A stretch of DNA of 64,000 nt from an uncultured Mucilaginibacter sp. (GCA_903864275.1 CAIPFE010000023.1:1-64000); one strand, 5' to 3'; shown: positions 35,055 through 44,405, counted from the stretch's first letter. Translations and numbers: made by a program. The notes: generated by a model from the letters alone, not told the origin.

Positions 35055-36497
35055 ATGACACAACACATATTCAGCTTCAAAAAAATAAACCTCCTAAGCG
35101 TTCTGTTTTTTACATTGTTAAGCTTTACGGTTAAAGCCCAGCAGGTAATAAGCCTTCAGCAGGCGGTTGACCTTACTATCAAAAACAACCTCACTATTAA
35201 ACAGGCGAAACTAACAGAGTCGTTAGGTAACGAAGATTATAACCAGGCGAAATATAACCAATTACCCAGCCTTACCGCTAACCCGCAGGGATCGTATAAT
35301 TTTGGACGCACCGCAAATTTAACCACTTACACTTATAGCAGCCAATCGTTTTTGTACATTAACGGGCAGGCTTCAGTGTCAGTCACCCTTTACCAGGGAG
35401 GCCAGCTACGCAACCAGATACTACAAAATAAACTGACACTTGATGTGGATAAATCAAGTACTGACAAGGTAAAAAACGACCTGCTTTTAAATGTTGTTAC
35501 CGATTATTTGACCATACTTACCGACCAGGACCTGGTAATAGCAGCAAAACAGCAAATTGATATTGCTAAGATCACTTTAGACCGGGCACAGAAAAACTTC
35601 GACGCGGGCAATGCCACCCGGGCGGACCTTGCACAGGCTAAGGCACAGGTTTCAACAGCCGAACTGAATTTAACAACTGCCCAAAACCAAACTGACCTTG
35701 CTATCCTGATCTTAAAGCAATATATGGAGATGGACCCCGCTACTGAAATAGCAGTGGTAAAGCCGGATATCAGCAAAATGACCGATGTGCGGACAATATA
35801 CGATGCGACCGAAGTAATTAAAACTGCTTTTACGGTTAACCCGGATATTAAGCTGGCTGAATTACAACAACAAACGTATGCCCAGGCAATTAAAATAGCC
35901 AAAGGTAATTATTACCCAACCGTATCGTTATTTGGAGGCGTCGGTACAAATTATTCAAACCAAAATACAACGCAGGTAATAGGTACAACCAGCGTTTCAG
36001 AACAAATTGGTGTAACGCAAACCACTAAAGAACCGGTTATTACCACTATCCAGGCACCAGTTTTTGGTCCTTATTCGGCATTTAACCAGCTTGGCAATAA
36101 TTTTAACGAATCTATAGGGCTTTCTGTACAGATACCTATTTTTAACCGTTACACAGCCCGCACTTCGGTCCGGAAGGCCAAATTAAATTACGAATATGCC
36201 GAGCTTACCACACAGCTTGCAAAAAATACGTTAAGCAAAACTATAATACAGGCGGTACTTGACCTGCAGGCTGCTGAAAAGACCTTTCAATCGTCATCAG
36301 AAACGTACCAATCAAACAAGGAAGCGCTAAATGTTACCAAACAAAGATATGACGCAGGTTTGGTTAATACACTTGATTATAACACGGCAGTTACCAACTA
36401 TAATAAATCGCAAAATGATATGATCGAAGCCCAGTACCAGGTAGTGTTCAGAAGCAAGGTAATTGATTATTATATCGGGAATCCGATAGTATTATAG
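35055..36497 (+). CDS. TolC family outer-membrane efflux protein
   Basis: A 480-residue protein of the TolC/OEP family: signal peptide ending FTVKAQQ, two OEP repeats visible as long amphipathic helices (QAVDLTIKNNLTIKQAK, QDLVIAAKQQIDIAKITLDR...) with strands between, and the final helix KQRYDAGLVNTLDYNTAV. Together with the next gene it would form the outer parts of a tripartite exporter. No inner-membrane pump gene follows. Confidence 0.92.
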   Translation: MTQHIFSFKKINLLSVLFFTLLSFTVKAQQVISLQQAVDLTIKNNLTIKQAKLTESLGNEDYNQAKYNQLPSLTANPQGSYNFGRTANLTTYTYSSQSFLYINGQASVSVTLYQGGQLRNQILQNKLTLDVDKSSTDKVKNDLLLNVVTDYLTILTDQDLVIAAKQQIDIAKITLDRAQKNFDAGNATRADLAQAKAQVSTAELNLTTAQNQTDLAILILKQYMEMDPATEIAVVKPDISKMTDVRTIYDATEVIKTAFTVNPDIKLAELQQQTYAQAIKIAKGNYYPTVSLFGGVGTNYSNQNTTQVIGTTSVSEQIGVTQTTKEPVITTIQAPVFGPYSAFNQLGNNFNESIGLSVQIPIFNRYTARTSVRKAKLNYEYAELTTQLAKNTLSKTIIQAVLDLQAAEKTFQSSSETYQSNKEALNVTKQRYDAGLVNTLDYNTAVTNYNKSQNDMIEAQYQVVFRSKVIDYYIGNPIVL

Positions 36498-36605
36498 TCT
36501 GAAGTCAGAAAGAAAAAATTGAGCAAATAATAAAAGTTAAATAAATAAAAAATAAACAAATCCGATCCCGATAGCTATCGGGACGAACGTCCGAAATCCG
36601 AAATA
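36498..36605. repeat. TolC-MFP gap with palindrome CCCGATAGCTATCGGG
   Basis: A perfect 18-base palindrome TCCCGATAGCTATCGGGA (36566-36583), followed by CGTCCGAAATCCGAAATA (iterated CCGAAAT word as at 31068) and an A-run, then ATG of the next gene at 36616. Another dispersed palindrome family I recall from Bacteroidota, unverified. Confidence 0.7.
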
Positions 36606-36615
36606 AAAAAGAACC

Positions 36616-37953
36616 ATGGGAAAAACTACAAAATATATTTTAATCAGCTTAGGCGCATTGATCGTGCTGATCGTATTATTAAAAGTGACCGGCATAGTAG
36701 GCAAACCTAAAGTCACCCAGGTTGCTACTGAAAAGGCTGCCGTTCGTGAAATTAACGAAACGGTAACGGCCAGCGGGAAAATAAAACCGCATGTTGAAGT
36801 AAAGATCAGCCCCGAAGTTTCGGGCGAGGTTGTTGAATTGCCTATAAAAGAAGGTGACGTGGTTAAAAAAGGCCAGTTGCTTTGTAAAATAAGGCCCGAC
36901 ATTTTAAAATCGGAGCTTGACCGTGCCGAGGCCGCAAACAATACGCAAAAAGCCAGCATCGGCAATTCAAAACAAATGCTTGCCCAGTCACAGGCTACAT
37001 TTGAGAACCAGGCATCTATTTACAAGCGTGATAAGGCCCTTTATGATAACAAGGTGATCACTACAGCAGAATTTGAAGCCGCTAAGGCAAGTTACGATGG
37101 CGCCAAAGCCGCACTGGAGGCAGCAAAGCAAAATGTAATAGGCTCCACTTACGGCCTTGCACAATCACAGGCATCTGTTAAAGAAGCTGCCGACAATCTT
37201 ATTAAAACAACTATCTATTCGCCGGTTGACGGGGTTGTTTCAAAGTTATCCATCCAAAAAGGCGAGCGCGTACTTGGGACACAGCAATTTGCCGGTACCG
37301 AAATCATGACCATTTCGGATCTTAGTCAACTGGATGTAAATGTGGATGTAAACGAAAACGATATTAACCGGATACAGTTGGGCGATTCATCAAAAATTGA
37401 AGTTGACGCCTTTTTAGGCAAAAATTTTAACGGTGTTGTAACCGAAATTGGCAGCTCGGCCAATGTGGTGGGTACCAATGCCGACCAGGTGACCAACTTT
37501 ACTGTTAAAGTCAGGATAAGCCCTGCCTCATACAAAGACCTGTTGATAAAAACTGCGGCAAACCCTAACCCTTTCAGGCCGGGACTTACTGCTACCGTTG
37601 ATATTAATACAAACCATGTTAGTGGGTTGGCCGTGCCAATCCAATCGGTAACTACCCGCCAGGAAAAAAAGAAGATGCCTGCTAACGCCGGCGCTCCACA
37701 GGATACCGACAGCAATAAACCAAAGATCAGTGCACCGGTAAAAGAATATGTATTTGTTTACAGCAAAGGCAAAGTGAAACAGGTATTGGTAACCACCGGC
37801 ATACAGGATGATACTTACATCCAGGTGTTTTCGGGCTTGAAAAGTGGCGACGAAGTGGTATCAGCGCCGTTTGCCACCATTTCGAAATTGTTGAATGATA
37901 ATATGGTGGTTGAGAAAGTAGATAAAAGTAAATTATTCGGGGGAAGCAATTAG
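36616..37953 (+). CDS. Periplasmic adaptor (membrane fusion protein, RND/MacA type)
   Basis: A 445-residue adaptor: N-terminal membrane anchor (YILISLGALIVLIVLLKVTG), lipoyl half-motif (VEVKISPEVSGEVVELP, then EGDVVKKGQLLCKI), a coiled-coil hairpin (about 100-190), and the second lipoyl half (IYSPVDGVVSKL) followed by beta-barrel and membrane-proximal domains. Acts as bridge between a pump and the TolC partner encoded upstream. The expected ABC (MacB-like) or RND gene is not next to it; gpsA follows instead. A terminator closes the unit. Confidence 0.92.
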   Translation: MGKTTKYILISLGALIVLIVLLKVTGIVGKPKVTQVATEKAAVREINETVTASGKIKPHVEVKISPEVSGEVVELPIKEGDVVKKGQLLCKIRPDILKSELDRAEAANNTQKASIGNSKQMLAQSQATFENQASIYKRDKALYDNKVITTAEFEAAKASYDGAKAALEAAKQNVIGSTYGLAQSQASVKEAADNLIKTTIYSPVDGVVSKLSIQKGERVLGTQQFAGTEIMTISDLSQLDVNVDVNENDINRIQLGDSSKIEVDAFLGKNFNGVVTEIGSSANVVGTNADQVTNFTVKVRISPASYKDLLIKTAANPNPFRPGLTATVDINTNHVSGLAVPIQSVTTRQEKKKMPANAGAPQDTDSNKPKISAPVKEYVFVYSKGKVKQVLVTTGIQDDTYIQVFSGLKSGDEVVSAPFATISKLLNDNMVVEKVDKSKLFGGSN

Positions 37954-37957
37954 GCGG

Positions 37958-38027
37958 GTTCATAGTTTATAGTTCATAGCAGGAGTTCAAATTCCCACGA
38001 AGCCGCCATGAACTATCAACGATGAAC
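37958..38027. repeat. Iterated-word palindrome GTTCATAG type
   Basis: TTCATAGTTTATAGTTCATA on the left and CATGAACTATCAACGATGAA on the right are inverted repeats, right after the adaptor stop. The word is related to AGTCCATAG. Confidence 0.6.
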
Positions 38028-38048
38028 TAAAAATATTTCATTAGATTT

Positions 38049-38080
38049 GTCCTGCCAATTAAACCTGGCGGGACATTTTT
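38049..38080 (+). terminator. Terminator after the TolC-MFP unit
   Basis: Stem GTCCTGCCA-ATTAAACC-TGGCGGGAC (one G-T pair) followed by ATTTTTATTT. Confidence 0.8.
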
Positions 38081-38159
38081 ATTTATGAATATAAATTTTT
38101 GTTAAACAGAATTAGCTTTTACCTGTTTGCAGAAACAGGCAGCGGGTAATCGGTCAGCA

Positions 38160-38222
38160 GCAAGACCGCTCACCGTTCACTGCTCACCATTCACCAACTC
38201 ACCATTGAACACGCGCTACTCA
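38160..38222. repeat. Iterated-word array CTCACCATTCAC at the gpsA start
   Basis: GCTCACCGTTCACTGCTCAC and CATTCACCAACTCACCATTG repeat CTCACCATTCAC; the same word with its reverse complement fills the atpA-atpG gap at 48137. It overlaps the candidate starts of gpsA. Confidence 0.7.
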
Positions 38223-39227
38223 CCAACCCTTAATCCAAAGATCACCGTTGTTGGCGGGGGGAGCTGGGCTACGGCCAATGTTAAGATACTTAGCGATAAT
38301 GATTCGGAAAAGGAAATTTTTTGGTGGATGCGTAATGAACGCGCCGTCGAGCATATCCATAAATTCCATCATAACCCCAATTATTTGAGTTCGGTTGAGA
38401 TCAGTGTCCCGGCAAAAAATGTGTCGACCGATCTAAAGGGCATGATCAGCAAGTCGGATTTTGTATTGCTTAATGTGCCTGCTGCATTTTTAAAAGACGC
38501 ATTAAAAGGCATAACACCTGCCGACCTGGCTGGTAAAAAGATCGTATCAGCTATAAAGGGCATCGTACCTGATGAAAACCAGATCATCGGCGAATTTTTG
38601 AACCAGCATTATAACATTCCGTTTGATCATTTTATCGTGATCAGCGGCCCCTGCCACGCGGAAGAAGTGGCCCTCGAAAAACTCTCCTACCTTACTATAG
38701 CCTCAAGCGATACCGAACTCGCCGCTGAATTCGCAGGTTTATTTAATACCCGGTATATTAAAACCAATGTATCCGATGATATTTATGGTACTGAATATGG
38801 AGCGGTACTAAAAAATATTTATGCCATTGCCGGCGGCATTTGCCACGGGGTAGGCTACGGCGATAATTTCCAGGCAGTTTTAATATCAAATGCTATCCGC
38901 GAACTGGAACGCTTTGTCGCCGCAGTACATCCCATAAACCGCGATATAAAAGAGTCGGCCTATCTCGGTGACCTGATGGTTACCGCCTATTCTCAGTTTA
39001 GCCGTAACCGCACTTTTGGCAATATGATAGGTAAAGGATATACGGTCAGATCGGCACAATTGGAAATGAACATGATCGCCGAGGGATATTATGCAGTAAA
39101 TTGCCTGCACCAGGTGAACAAACAATATAAAGTGAATATGCCCATTTGCGATGCGGTATACGCTATTTTATACGAGAAACGACCTCCCGCGCAGGAAATG
39201 AAACATTTGGCAGAACATTTGAGTTAA
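38205..39227 (+). CDS. gpsA: NAD(P)H-dependent glycerol-3-phosphate dehydrogenase
   Basis: Reduces dihydroxyacetone phosphate to sn-glycerol-3-phosphate for phospholipid synthesis. Conserved parts: dinucleotide motif ITVVGGGSWAT, ISGPCHAEEV, catalytic Lys in YGAVLKNIYAIAGGI, and NRDIKESAYLGDL. There is no ATG at the usual place (just before NPKITVVGG). The best candidate is TTG at 38205, inside an iterated-word array; another TTG at 38127 would add 26 residues translated from the same array. Which is used is unclear. Confidence 0.9.
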   Translation: MNTRYSPTLNPKITVVGGGSWATANVKILSDNDSEKEIFWWMRNERAVEHIHKFHHNPNYLSSVEISVPAKNVSTDLKGMISKSDFVLLNVPAAFLKDALKGITPADLAGKKIVSAIKGIVPDENQIIGEFLNQHYNIPFDHFIVISGPCHAEEVALEKLSYLTIASSDTELAAEFAGLFNTRYIKTNVSDDIYGTEYGAVLKNIYAIAGGICHGVGYGDNFQAVLISNAIRELERFVAAVHPINRDIKESAYLGDLMVTAYSQFSRNRTFGNMIGKGYTVRSAQLEMNMIAEGYYAVNCLHQVNKQYKVNMPICDAVYAILYEKRPPAQEMKHLAEHLS

Positions 39228-39269
39228 TGTTTTGTTAATGCTTTTGAATTAATAATAATTTCAACGATC

Positions 39270-39581
39270 ATGAAAAACGTACTTAAAGTTGCATTGGTTG
39301 CTGCAGGAATTTTTTCTTTTTCTGCCAGCTATGCACAAACGCACAAAGATTCAACAATCGGCCACAAAATCGGCAAGACCGCTACAAAAGTTGGCCACAA
39401 GACATCTGAAATTGCAGCCACCGGCGCGTCAGATGTAGTTGATAAAAGATACGAAGGCAAATGCGGCCCCGGCGGCCAGCCTGTTTTTATTAATAAACAT
39501 TCGCACTATTATTACATTAGCAAAACCGGTCACAGGGTTTACCTGAAAAAATCGCAGTTGATGGATAAACCAATGAAGTAA
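39270..39581 (+). CDS. Small exported protein
   Basis: Not recognised. 103 residues with a signal peptide (MKNVLKVALVAAGIFSFSASYAQ). The mature part is rich in Lys, His and Gly (IGHKIGKTATKVGHKTSE) and ends with FINKHSHYYYISKTGHRVYL, a motif with regularly spaced aromatic and basic residues seen in small Bacteroidota exported proteins. An inverted repeat follows its stop. Confidence 0.7.
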   Translation: MKNVLKVALVAAGIFSFSASYAQTHKDSTIGHKIGKTATKVGHKTSEIAATGASDVVDKRYEGKCGPGGQPVFINKHSHYYYISKTGHRVYLKKSQLMDKPMK

Positions 39582-39650
39582 GTTTAAGTCAAAAGTCAGC
39601 AGCCTAAAGTCATAAATTTTTAATGTACCTTAGGCTGCACACTTAAACTT
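39580..39650 (+). repeat. Inverted repeat after the small exported protein
   Basis: AGTTTAAGT and ACTTAAACT enclose a second pair GCAGCCTAA / TTAGGCTGC, so the 70 bases between two genes can fold into a long interrupted hairpin. It starts at the stop codon. Confidence 0.6.
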
Positions 39651-39670
39651 ATAACAAACTATTCGTTGCA

Positions 39671-39991
39671 ATGAAAAAAACTACTTTAATACTTGTTCAC
39701 GCAGCGTGTGCCCTAATGTTACTTATCGGGGCTTGTTCAAACCCCGTTAAAAGCAAACTAAAGGGAAAATGGCGGTCAAAAGATGGTACCACTAAACTTT
39801 ATATCACCGAGAAAAATTTCACAATGGACGATGGCGAAGCTATTCCCGAGGACTATTTTGTAAAGGATGATACTATTTACACCTCTTTCCAGGGCAACCA
39901 GCCAACTACCAACTTTGTGGTGCAAAAGATCAGTGATCATTATTTAAAGCTTATGGGGCCTGATTCGGTATCGGTGGAGTATAGCAGGTGA
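39671..39991 (+). CDS. Small lipoprotein, lipocalin-like
   Basis: 106 residues with a lipobox (LLIGACSN, Cys22). The mature part KLKGKWRSKDGTTKLYITEK with alternating strands (FTMDD..., TNFVVQKI, YLKLMG) resembles the small calycin/lipocalin-like lipoproteins (DUF4488/DUF5640 kind) of Bacteroidota. Function unknown. Confidence 0.7.
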   Translation: MKKTTLILVHAACALMLLIGACSNPVKSKLKGKWRSKDGTTKLYITEKNFTMDDGEAIPEDYFVKDDTIYTSFQGNQPTTNFVVQKISDHYLKLMGPDSVSVEYSR

Positions 39992-39999
39992 GGTTTATT

Positions 40000-40058
40000 G
40001 GTTCACTGGTTCATTAGTTCATTGGTAGCTGCGACTAGATTCATCAGTTCACATATGA
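40000..40058. repeat. Iterated-word array GGTTCATTAGTTCATTGG
   Basis: TTGGTTCACTGGTTCATTAG and TTCATTGG: reverse complement of the AATGAACTAATGAACC words upstream of uvrC (58363-58491). Here it sits between convergent genes, so not before a start codon. Confidence 0.65.
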
Positions 40059-40100
40059 CAACTTATTGCGCTTAGCCTTTGACAATTCATCCAAAATACA

Positions 40101-40133
40101 AAAACCCTCAATTCTTTTCAGAAATGAGGGTTT
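40101..40133 (-). terminator. Terminator of the DEAD-box helicase gene
   Basis: Stem AAACCCTCA...TGAGGGTTT, and on the minus strand a following TTTTTGTATTTTG. Confidence 0.75.
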
Positions 40134-40173
40134 CGCAAGTCAACCACAAGGGCTGACTCTACAAAATCAATAA

Positions 40174-42021
40174 TTAGAATCTTCTGCGCCTTTCGGGACG
40201 GTCTTCACGACGTTTGCCTGAAAAATCACGGAACCCGGTGCCGGCTGATCCGCTTCTTTCACGGCTGGCGCCATTGTATCCGCCTTCACGTCTTTCGCCA
40301 CCTCCGCTTCTTTCGCGGTTGCCGCTGTAACCACCTTCACGGCGTGGATAGCCACCACCGCTGCGGCTTTCGCTGCTGCCTTCGCCGGATATTTCTATTC
40401 TTACCGGGCGGCCTTTAAAATCTGCATCTTTAAAGCCTGCTGTTACTTTTTCAACATCACCGTGTTGTACTTCAAAAAATGAGTAAACGCCTTTAACATC
40501 GATCTTACCGACAGTACGACCGCTTATTTTGGTTTGGTTGCAAATATAACCCAACAGATCGCCGCGGTTAAATTCATCAACTGAACCAAGGTTTATAAAT
40601 AAACGGGTATATTCTGACTTCCCGCTTCCGCCGAATGCATTGCCACGGTCGGATGAACGGTCATCGCTTCTTTCAAAACGACGGCCTTCTTCAACAGGCG
40701 CATTCAGGTCGGGGGCATTTTTGTAATAATCAAGGAAGCTGTTAAATTCAATAGACGCAAAGCGCTTGATGAACTCTTCCTTGCTCATATCTTTAAACTC
40801 TTCCATAATACGCGGAAGATATTGCTCTATCTGCTGCTCATTAACTTCAACGCTATTTACCTTATGTACGATAGAAAATAATTGCTTTTCGCAAACATCA
40901 AAGCCTGTTGGTATCTCCACTTTAACAAAGCGCTTGCCTAAGCCGCGCTCTATCTGGCGTATTTTACCAAGTTCCTTCGCGTTAATGATGGAAACAGATA
41001 CACCGGTTTTACCGGCACGTGCTGTACGGCCGCTGCGGTGGGTGTAATTCTCAATTTCATCCGGTAAGGAGTAATTAATAACGTGGGTTATATCACTAAC
41101 ATCAATGCCGCGCGCTGCAACATCGGTTGCAATTAGCAATTGCAGGTTACGGTCACGGTAACGTTTCATTACTTTATCGCGTTGTTGCTGCGATAGGTCG
41201 CCGTGCAGTGAATCGGCATTGTAGCCGTCTTTAATTAACGACTCTGCGATTTCCTGCGTTTCAATTTTGGTACGGCAAAAAACAATACCAAAAATATCAG
41301 GGTTAAAATCAACGATGCGTTTAAACGCGGCATACTTATCACGGGCGCGGACGATATAATATTCGTGCTCGATGTTTACGTTGCCGGTATTTTTTTCGCC
41401 CATGGTAAGCTCAAACGGCTCGTTCATGTATTTTTTGGCGATCCTGCGTACTTCAGTAGGCATGGTGGCCGAGAACAGCCAGGTTTTTTTCTCCTCGGGT
41501 GTAGTAGATAAGATACTGTCAATGTCTTCCTGGAAGCCCATATTGAGCATCTCATCAGCCTCATCCAATACTACAAACCGTACTTTTGTAAAATCAATCG
41601 CTTTGCGGTTGATGATATCAAGCATACGGCCTGGCGTGGCAACTACAATCTGCACACCGCGTTTTATCTGGCGCAATTGGTCAGATATCGCGGCGCCGCC
41701 ATAAACAGCAACAACGTGAACGTTGCCCATTTTTTTGGCGTAATTTTTAATGTCGTTGGTGATCTGTAAACAAAGTTCGCGTGTTGGGCACAATATAAGC
41801 GCCTGCGGATAATTTTCTTCGAAGTCCAGCAGTTCTAACAGTGGCAGTCCGAAGGCAGCAGTTTTACCGGTCCCGGTTTGGGCTAATCCGACAAAATCGT
41901 TGCTGCCTGTTAACAAAACCGGGATTGACTGTTCCTGGATTGGTGTAGGAGTTTCAAATCCTAACTCAGAGATGGCATTAACAATATCATGACGGATTCC
42001 CAGTTCAATAAATGGGTTCAT
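40174..42021 (-). CDS. DEAD-box RNA helicase with DbpA-like RNA-binding domain and RGG tail
   Basis: 615 residues. Helicase core 1-370: Q-motif FIELGIRHDIVNAISELGF, Walker A AQTGTGKTAA, DEAD in VVLDEADEM, SAT, and HRSGRTARAG. A DbpA/CsdA-type RNA-binding domain is around 465-545 (RLFINLGSVDEFNRGDLLGY). The tail from 550 on is glycine/arginine-rich (SRSGGGYPRREGGYSGN...), a typical low-complexity RNA-binding extension. Roles of relatives: cold adaptation, ribosome assembly, mRNA turnover. Confidence 0.95.
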   Translation of the reverse strand: MNPFIELGIRHDIVNAISELGFETPTPIQEQSIPVLLTGSNDFVGLAQTGTGKTAAFGLPLLELLDFEENYPQALILCPTRELCLQITNDIKNYAKKMGNVHVVAVYGGAAISDQLRQIKRGVQIVVATPGRMLDIINRKAIDFTKVRFVVLDEADEMLNMGFQEDIDSILSTTPEEKKTWLFSATMPTEVRRIAKKYMNEPFELTMGEKNTGNVNIEHEYYIVRARDKYAAFKRIVDFNPDIFGIVFCRTKIETQEIAESLIKDGYNADSLHGDLSQQQRDKVMKRYRDRNLQLLIATDVAARGIDVSDITHVINYSLPDEIENYTHRSGRTARAGKTGVSVSIINAKELGKIRQIERGLGKRFVKVEIPTGFDVCEKQLFSIVHKVNSVEVNEQQIEQYLPRIMEEFKDMSKEEFIKRFASIEFNSFLDYYKNAPDLNAPVEEGRRFERSDDRSSDRGNAFGGSGKSEYTRLFINLGSVDEFNRGDLLGYICNQTKISGRTVGKIDVKGVYSFFEVQHGDVEKVTAGFKDADFKGRPVRIEISGEGSSESRSGGGYPRREGGYSGNRERSGGGERREGGYNGASRERSGSAGTGFRDFSGKRREDRPERRRRF

Positions 42022-42188
42022 GAATTAAAATAACGAATCTGGCAACATCGCCAAATCGGGCGCAAAGGTAGCGTTTTTTATTTGCAATTCAAAGGTGTGG
42101 GACTCTATTTGGTTTTGTGACATTTTAACCATAAAAAAGCTGTTTCTGGATAATTATGGTAATTTAGTTGATAATTATCAAAACGACC

Positions 42189-43058
42189 ATGAAATTAAAA
42201 GCCACCTTCGCATTATTGCTGATAATAGTTGCTAAATTTTCCTTCGCCCAGAAAGCTAAATCTCCCTTCGATACCACCATGTACGGCCGTAACCCCGCTG
42301 TAGGTAAATATGCCGATATCCGCGGCTTTAAAATGTATTATGAAACCTACGGTAAAGGCGAACCCTTGCTTATCATTCATGGCAACGGCGGTTCCATCAA
42401 TAATTTTTTGTACCAGATCCCTTATTTCGCCAAAAACTACCAGGTAGTTATTGCAGATAGCCGGGCGCAAGGAAAATCAGTCGATTTCAAAGATTCGTTA
42501 AGTTACAAGATGATGACCGACGACCTGAATGCTTTGCTGGATAACCTGCATTTAAAATCGTGCTATGTTATTGGCTGGAGCGATGGCGGGATTAACGGCC
42601 TGCTACTGGCTATCCGGCATCCCGACAAGGTTAAAAAACTGGCGGTAACCGGCGCCAACCTTTGGCCCGATAGCACAGCTGTTGACCCCTTTGTTTATAA
42701 ATGGGCGATGAATATGAATAAAACGGTCCGCGATTCAATAGCAAAGCTCAAAAGCCCCACGCCCGAAGGTAAAAATGAGCTAAAGTTGCTACACCTTTTA
42801 TCATACGAGCCCCATATAACGGTTGAACAATTGCGCACCATTACCTGCCCGACCCTGGTAATTGGCGGCGACCACGATGTTATACAGCCCAAACACACTA
42901 TGCTGATAGCACAATCCATACCAAATTCGTATTTGTGGATAATACCAAATTCAGGGCATTCGACGCCGGTTTATAAAAAAGAACAATTTAACCAGGTAGT
43001 AAGTGACTTTTTTGCCCAGCCTTTTAGAAGGATAGACGGGGAAGGAAGGTTTAATTGA
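42189..43058 (+). CDS. Exported alpha/beta hydrolase
   Basis: 289 residues. Signal peptide ends KFSFAQK; the fold starts at GFKMYYETYGKGEPLLIIHG. The nucleophile elbow is GWSDGG (Ser in VIGWSDGGINGLL), the acid Asp in LVIGGDHDVI, and the His in PNSGHSTP. Substrate unknown. ATG 42189 is chosen over an upstream TTG, because it is followed by a normal signal peptide. Confidence 0.87.
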   Translation: MKLKATFALLLIIVAKFSFAQKAKSPFDTTMYGRNPAVGKYADIRGFKMYYETYGKGEPLLIIHGNGGSINNFLYQIPYFAKNYQVVIADSRAQGKSVDFKDSLSYKMMTDDLNALLDNLHLKSCYVIGWSDGGINGLLLAIRHPDKVKKLAVTGANLWPDSTAVDPFVYKWAMNMNKTVRDSIAKLKSPTPEGKNELKLLHLLSYEPHITVEQLRTITCPTLVIGGDHDVIQPKHTMLIAQSIPNSYLWIIPNSGHSTPVYKKEQFNQVVSDFFAQPFRRIDGEGRFN

Positions 43059-43068
43059 TTGTCCGAAC

Positions 43069-43172
43069 CCGGATTAAGCAGATTTTACAGATTTATTGGA
43101 TTTTTGTTTTGTATAGTCTGAAAAAAGCCTGAAATCAGAGAAATCACTAAAATCTGCTTAATCCGGGTTCAG
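43069..43172. repeat. Iterated-word inverted repeat AATCCGG-ATTAAGCAG, copy 1
   Basis: ACCCGGATTAAGCAGATTTT and AAAATCTGCTTAATCCGGGT are a perfect 20-bp inverted repeat about 64 bases apart, between the convergent hydrolase and DUF4293 genes. Related words: 47163-47243 and 52797-52848. Confidence 0.8.
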
Positions 43173-43177
43173 ACAAC

Positions 43178-43645
43178 TCACCTCAGCCTATCCGCCGATT
43201 TCACAAGCTTCTCGTCCCTTTGTATCGCTTTAATAGCAAACAGGATGAGCAATAAGCTTATGGTTGAAAGAAATAGGCCTATCCCAAAGTTATGTGTATC
43301 AATTTGTATGGTGCCCATTACACCTTTAGCCATTTGGGCCATCCAGAAGCTATAGCCGATAATAACCAGCATGGTACTGTAACTTAAAGCGATCTGCTGC
43401 TTGCGGTTTTTATAACGGAAAATGATGGCCAGGGGTATCAGCGCAATGATAACAGTTGCCACGGTGAGGCCGACAAAAAACTGCGTATGGGTATGCTGCC
43501 CGTTAACATCCTGGAAGACGCCGGTTACCATAATGGTCAGTGGTTTGCCATCTACATAAACACCGTGAACCAATGGAAAAAGAAACAGGGCAAACAGCGC
43601 GAGACTTGCCAGAAAAAGGTAAATGCTTTGTACTCGTTGTAACAT
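43178..43645 (-). CDS. DUF4293 family membrane protein
   Basis: 155 residues with four membrane helices (about 5-27, 57-77, 86-106, 118-142), starting MLQRVQSIYLFLASLALFAL, which is the characteristic opening of the DUF4293 family of Bacteroidota. No function known. Confidence 0.88.
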   Translation of the reverse strand: MLQRVQSIYLFLASLALFALFLFPLVHGVYVDGKPLTIMVTGVFQDVNGQHTHTQFFVGLTVATVIIALIPLAIIFRYKNRKQQIALSYSTMLVIIGYSFWMAQMAKGVMGTIQIDTHNFGIGLFLSTISLLLILFAIKAIQRDEKLVKSADRLR

Positions 43646-43763
43646 ATTACTGAATTAAAAAACAAAGATAGGATTGTTTTGGTTATTGTTTTACTGATTT
43701 GTTACCCCCCGGCAAAGGGTTACGAAATTTAATATCACGCCCTTAAATACCTGATTTTTTAAA

Positions 43764-44282
43764 ATGGAACAGAACCCCGATGATTCACTAAGCCCAAAAG
43801 ATGTACAAATTGACGATTTGGTGCTCAAAAAAACCTTTCTTGAGCATTTAAACAGTATTTATACTGGTAAACAGCATCTTGTCAAATTTTTCCGCGAAGT
43901 AAAGGACATCGCCTCTTTACAAATGCTGAAGCTCGCGATACAAGAGTGTATAGATGATACCGAAACCCAGATGCTGCAGTTGGATGAAATATACGAATCG
44001 ATAGATGGCGATCATACAAAAATAAATGTCTTAGGGATTAAAGCGATTACTTTAGAAGCTTACTTATCCGCCATAAAAGCCGGTAAAACGCCCCTTGAGC
44101 GTGACGTGTTCGTCCTTTTTTATTTACAATTGATCGAAGGGATGGAAATTACCTATTATAAAGTTTTGAAAAACCTGGCCAAAGCAATCGGCTATAGCAA
44201 TACCTTCCTCGATCAGCCTTTCGACCTCGCCGTTGAAAACCGGATTTTGTTTGAATCGATCTATAAGGAGTATATCTCTTAG
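43764..44282 (+). CDS. DUF892 (YciF-like) ferritin-fold protein
   Basis: 172 residues, all helical: LKKTFLEHLNSIYTGKQHLV and later helices fit the YciE/YciF family, a ferritin-like four-helix bundle linked to stress. The metal-binding carboxylates are partly kept (QECIDDTETQMLQLDE, then FYLQLIEGMEITYYK). Confidence 0.82.
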   Translation: MEQNPDDSLSPKDVQIDDLVLKKTFLEHLNSIYTGKQHLVKFFREVKDIASLQMLKLAIQECIDDTETQMLQLDEIYESIDGDHTKINVLGIKAITLEAYLSAIKAGKTPLERDVFVLFYLQLIEGMEITYYKVLKNLAKAIGYSNTFLDQPFDLAVENRILFESIYKEYIS

Positions 44283-44283
44283 G

Positions 44284-44392
44284 TTGAAATTAGTTGCAAG
44301 GGTTGTAATTAGTTGTAAAGGTTGTAAGAGTTCATTTTAACTTTTATACTTATTTCAACCTTTACAACTATTATATAACCTTTACAACTCCT
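44284..44392. repeat. Iterated-word palindrome GGTTGTAAAGGTTGTAA
   Basis: GTTGCAAGGGTTGTAATTAG and TTGTAAAGGTTGTAAGAG on the left; TTTCAACCTTTACAACTATT and ATAACCTTTACAACTCC on the right; inverted repeats filling the gap between DUF892 and truA. Confidence 0.75.
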
Positions 44393-44405
44393 ACCTAACA
44401 ATCAC

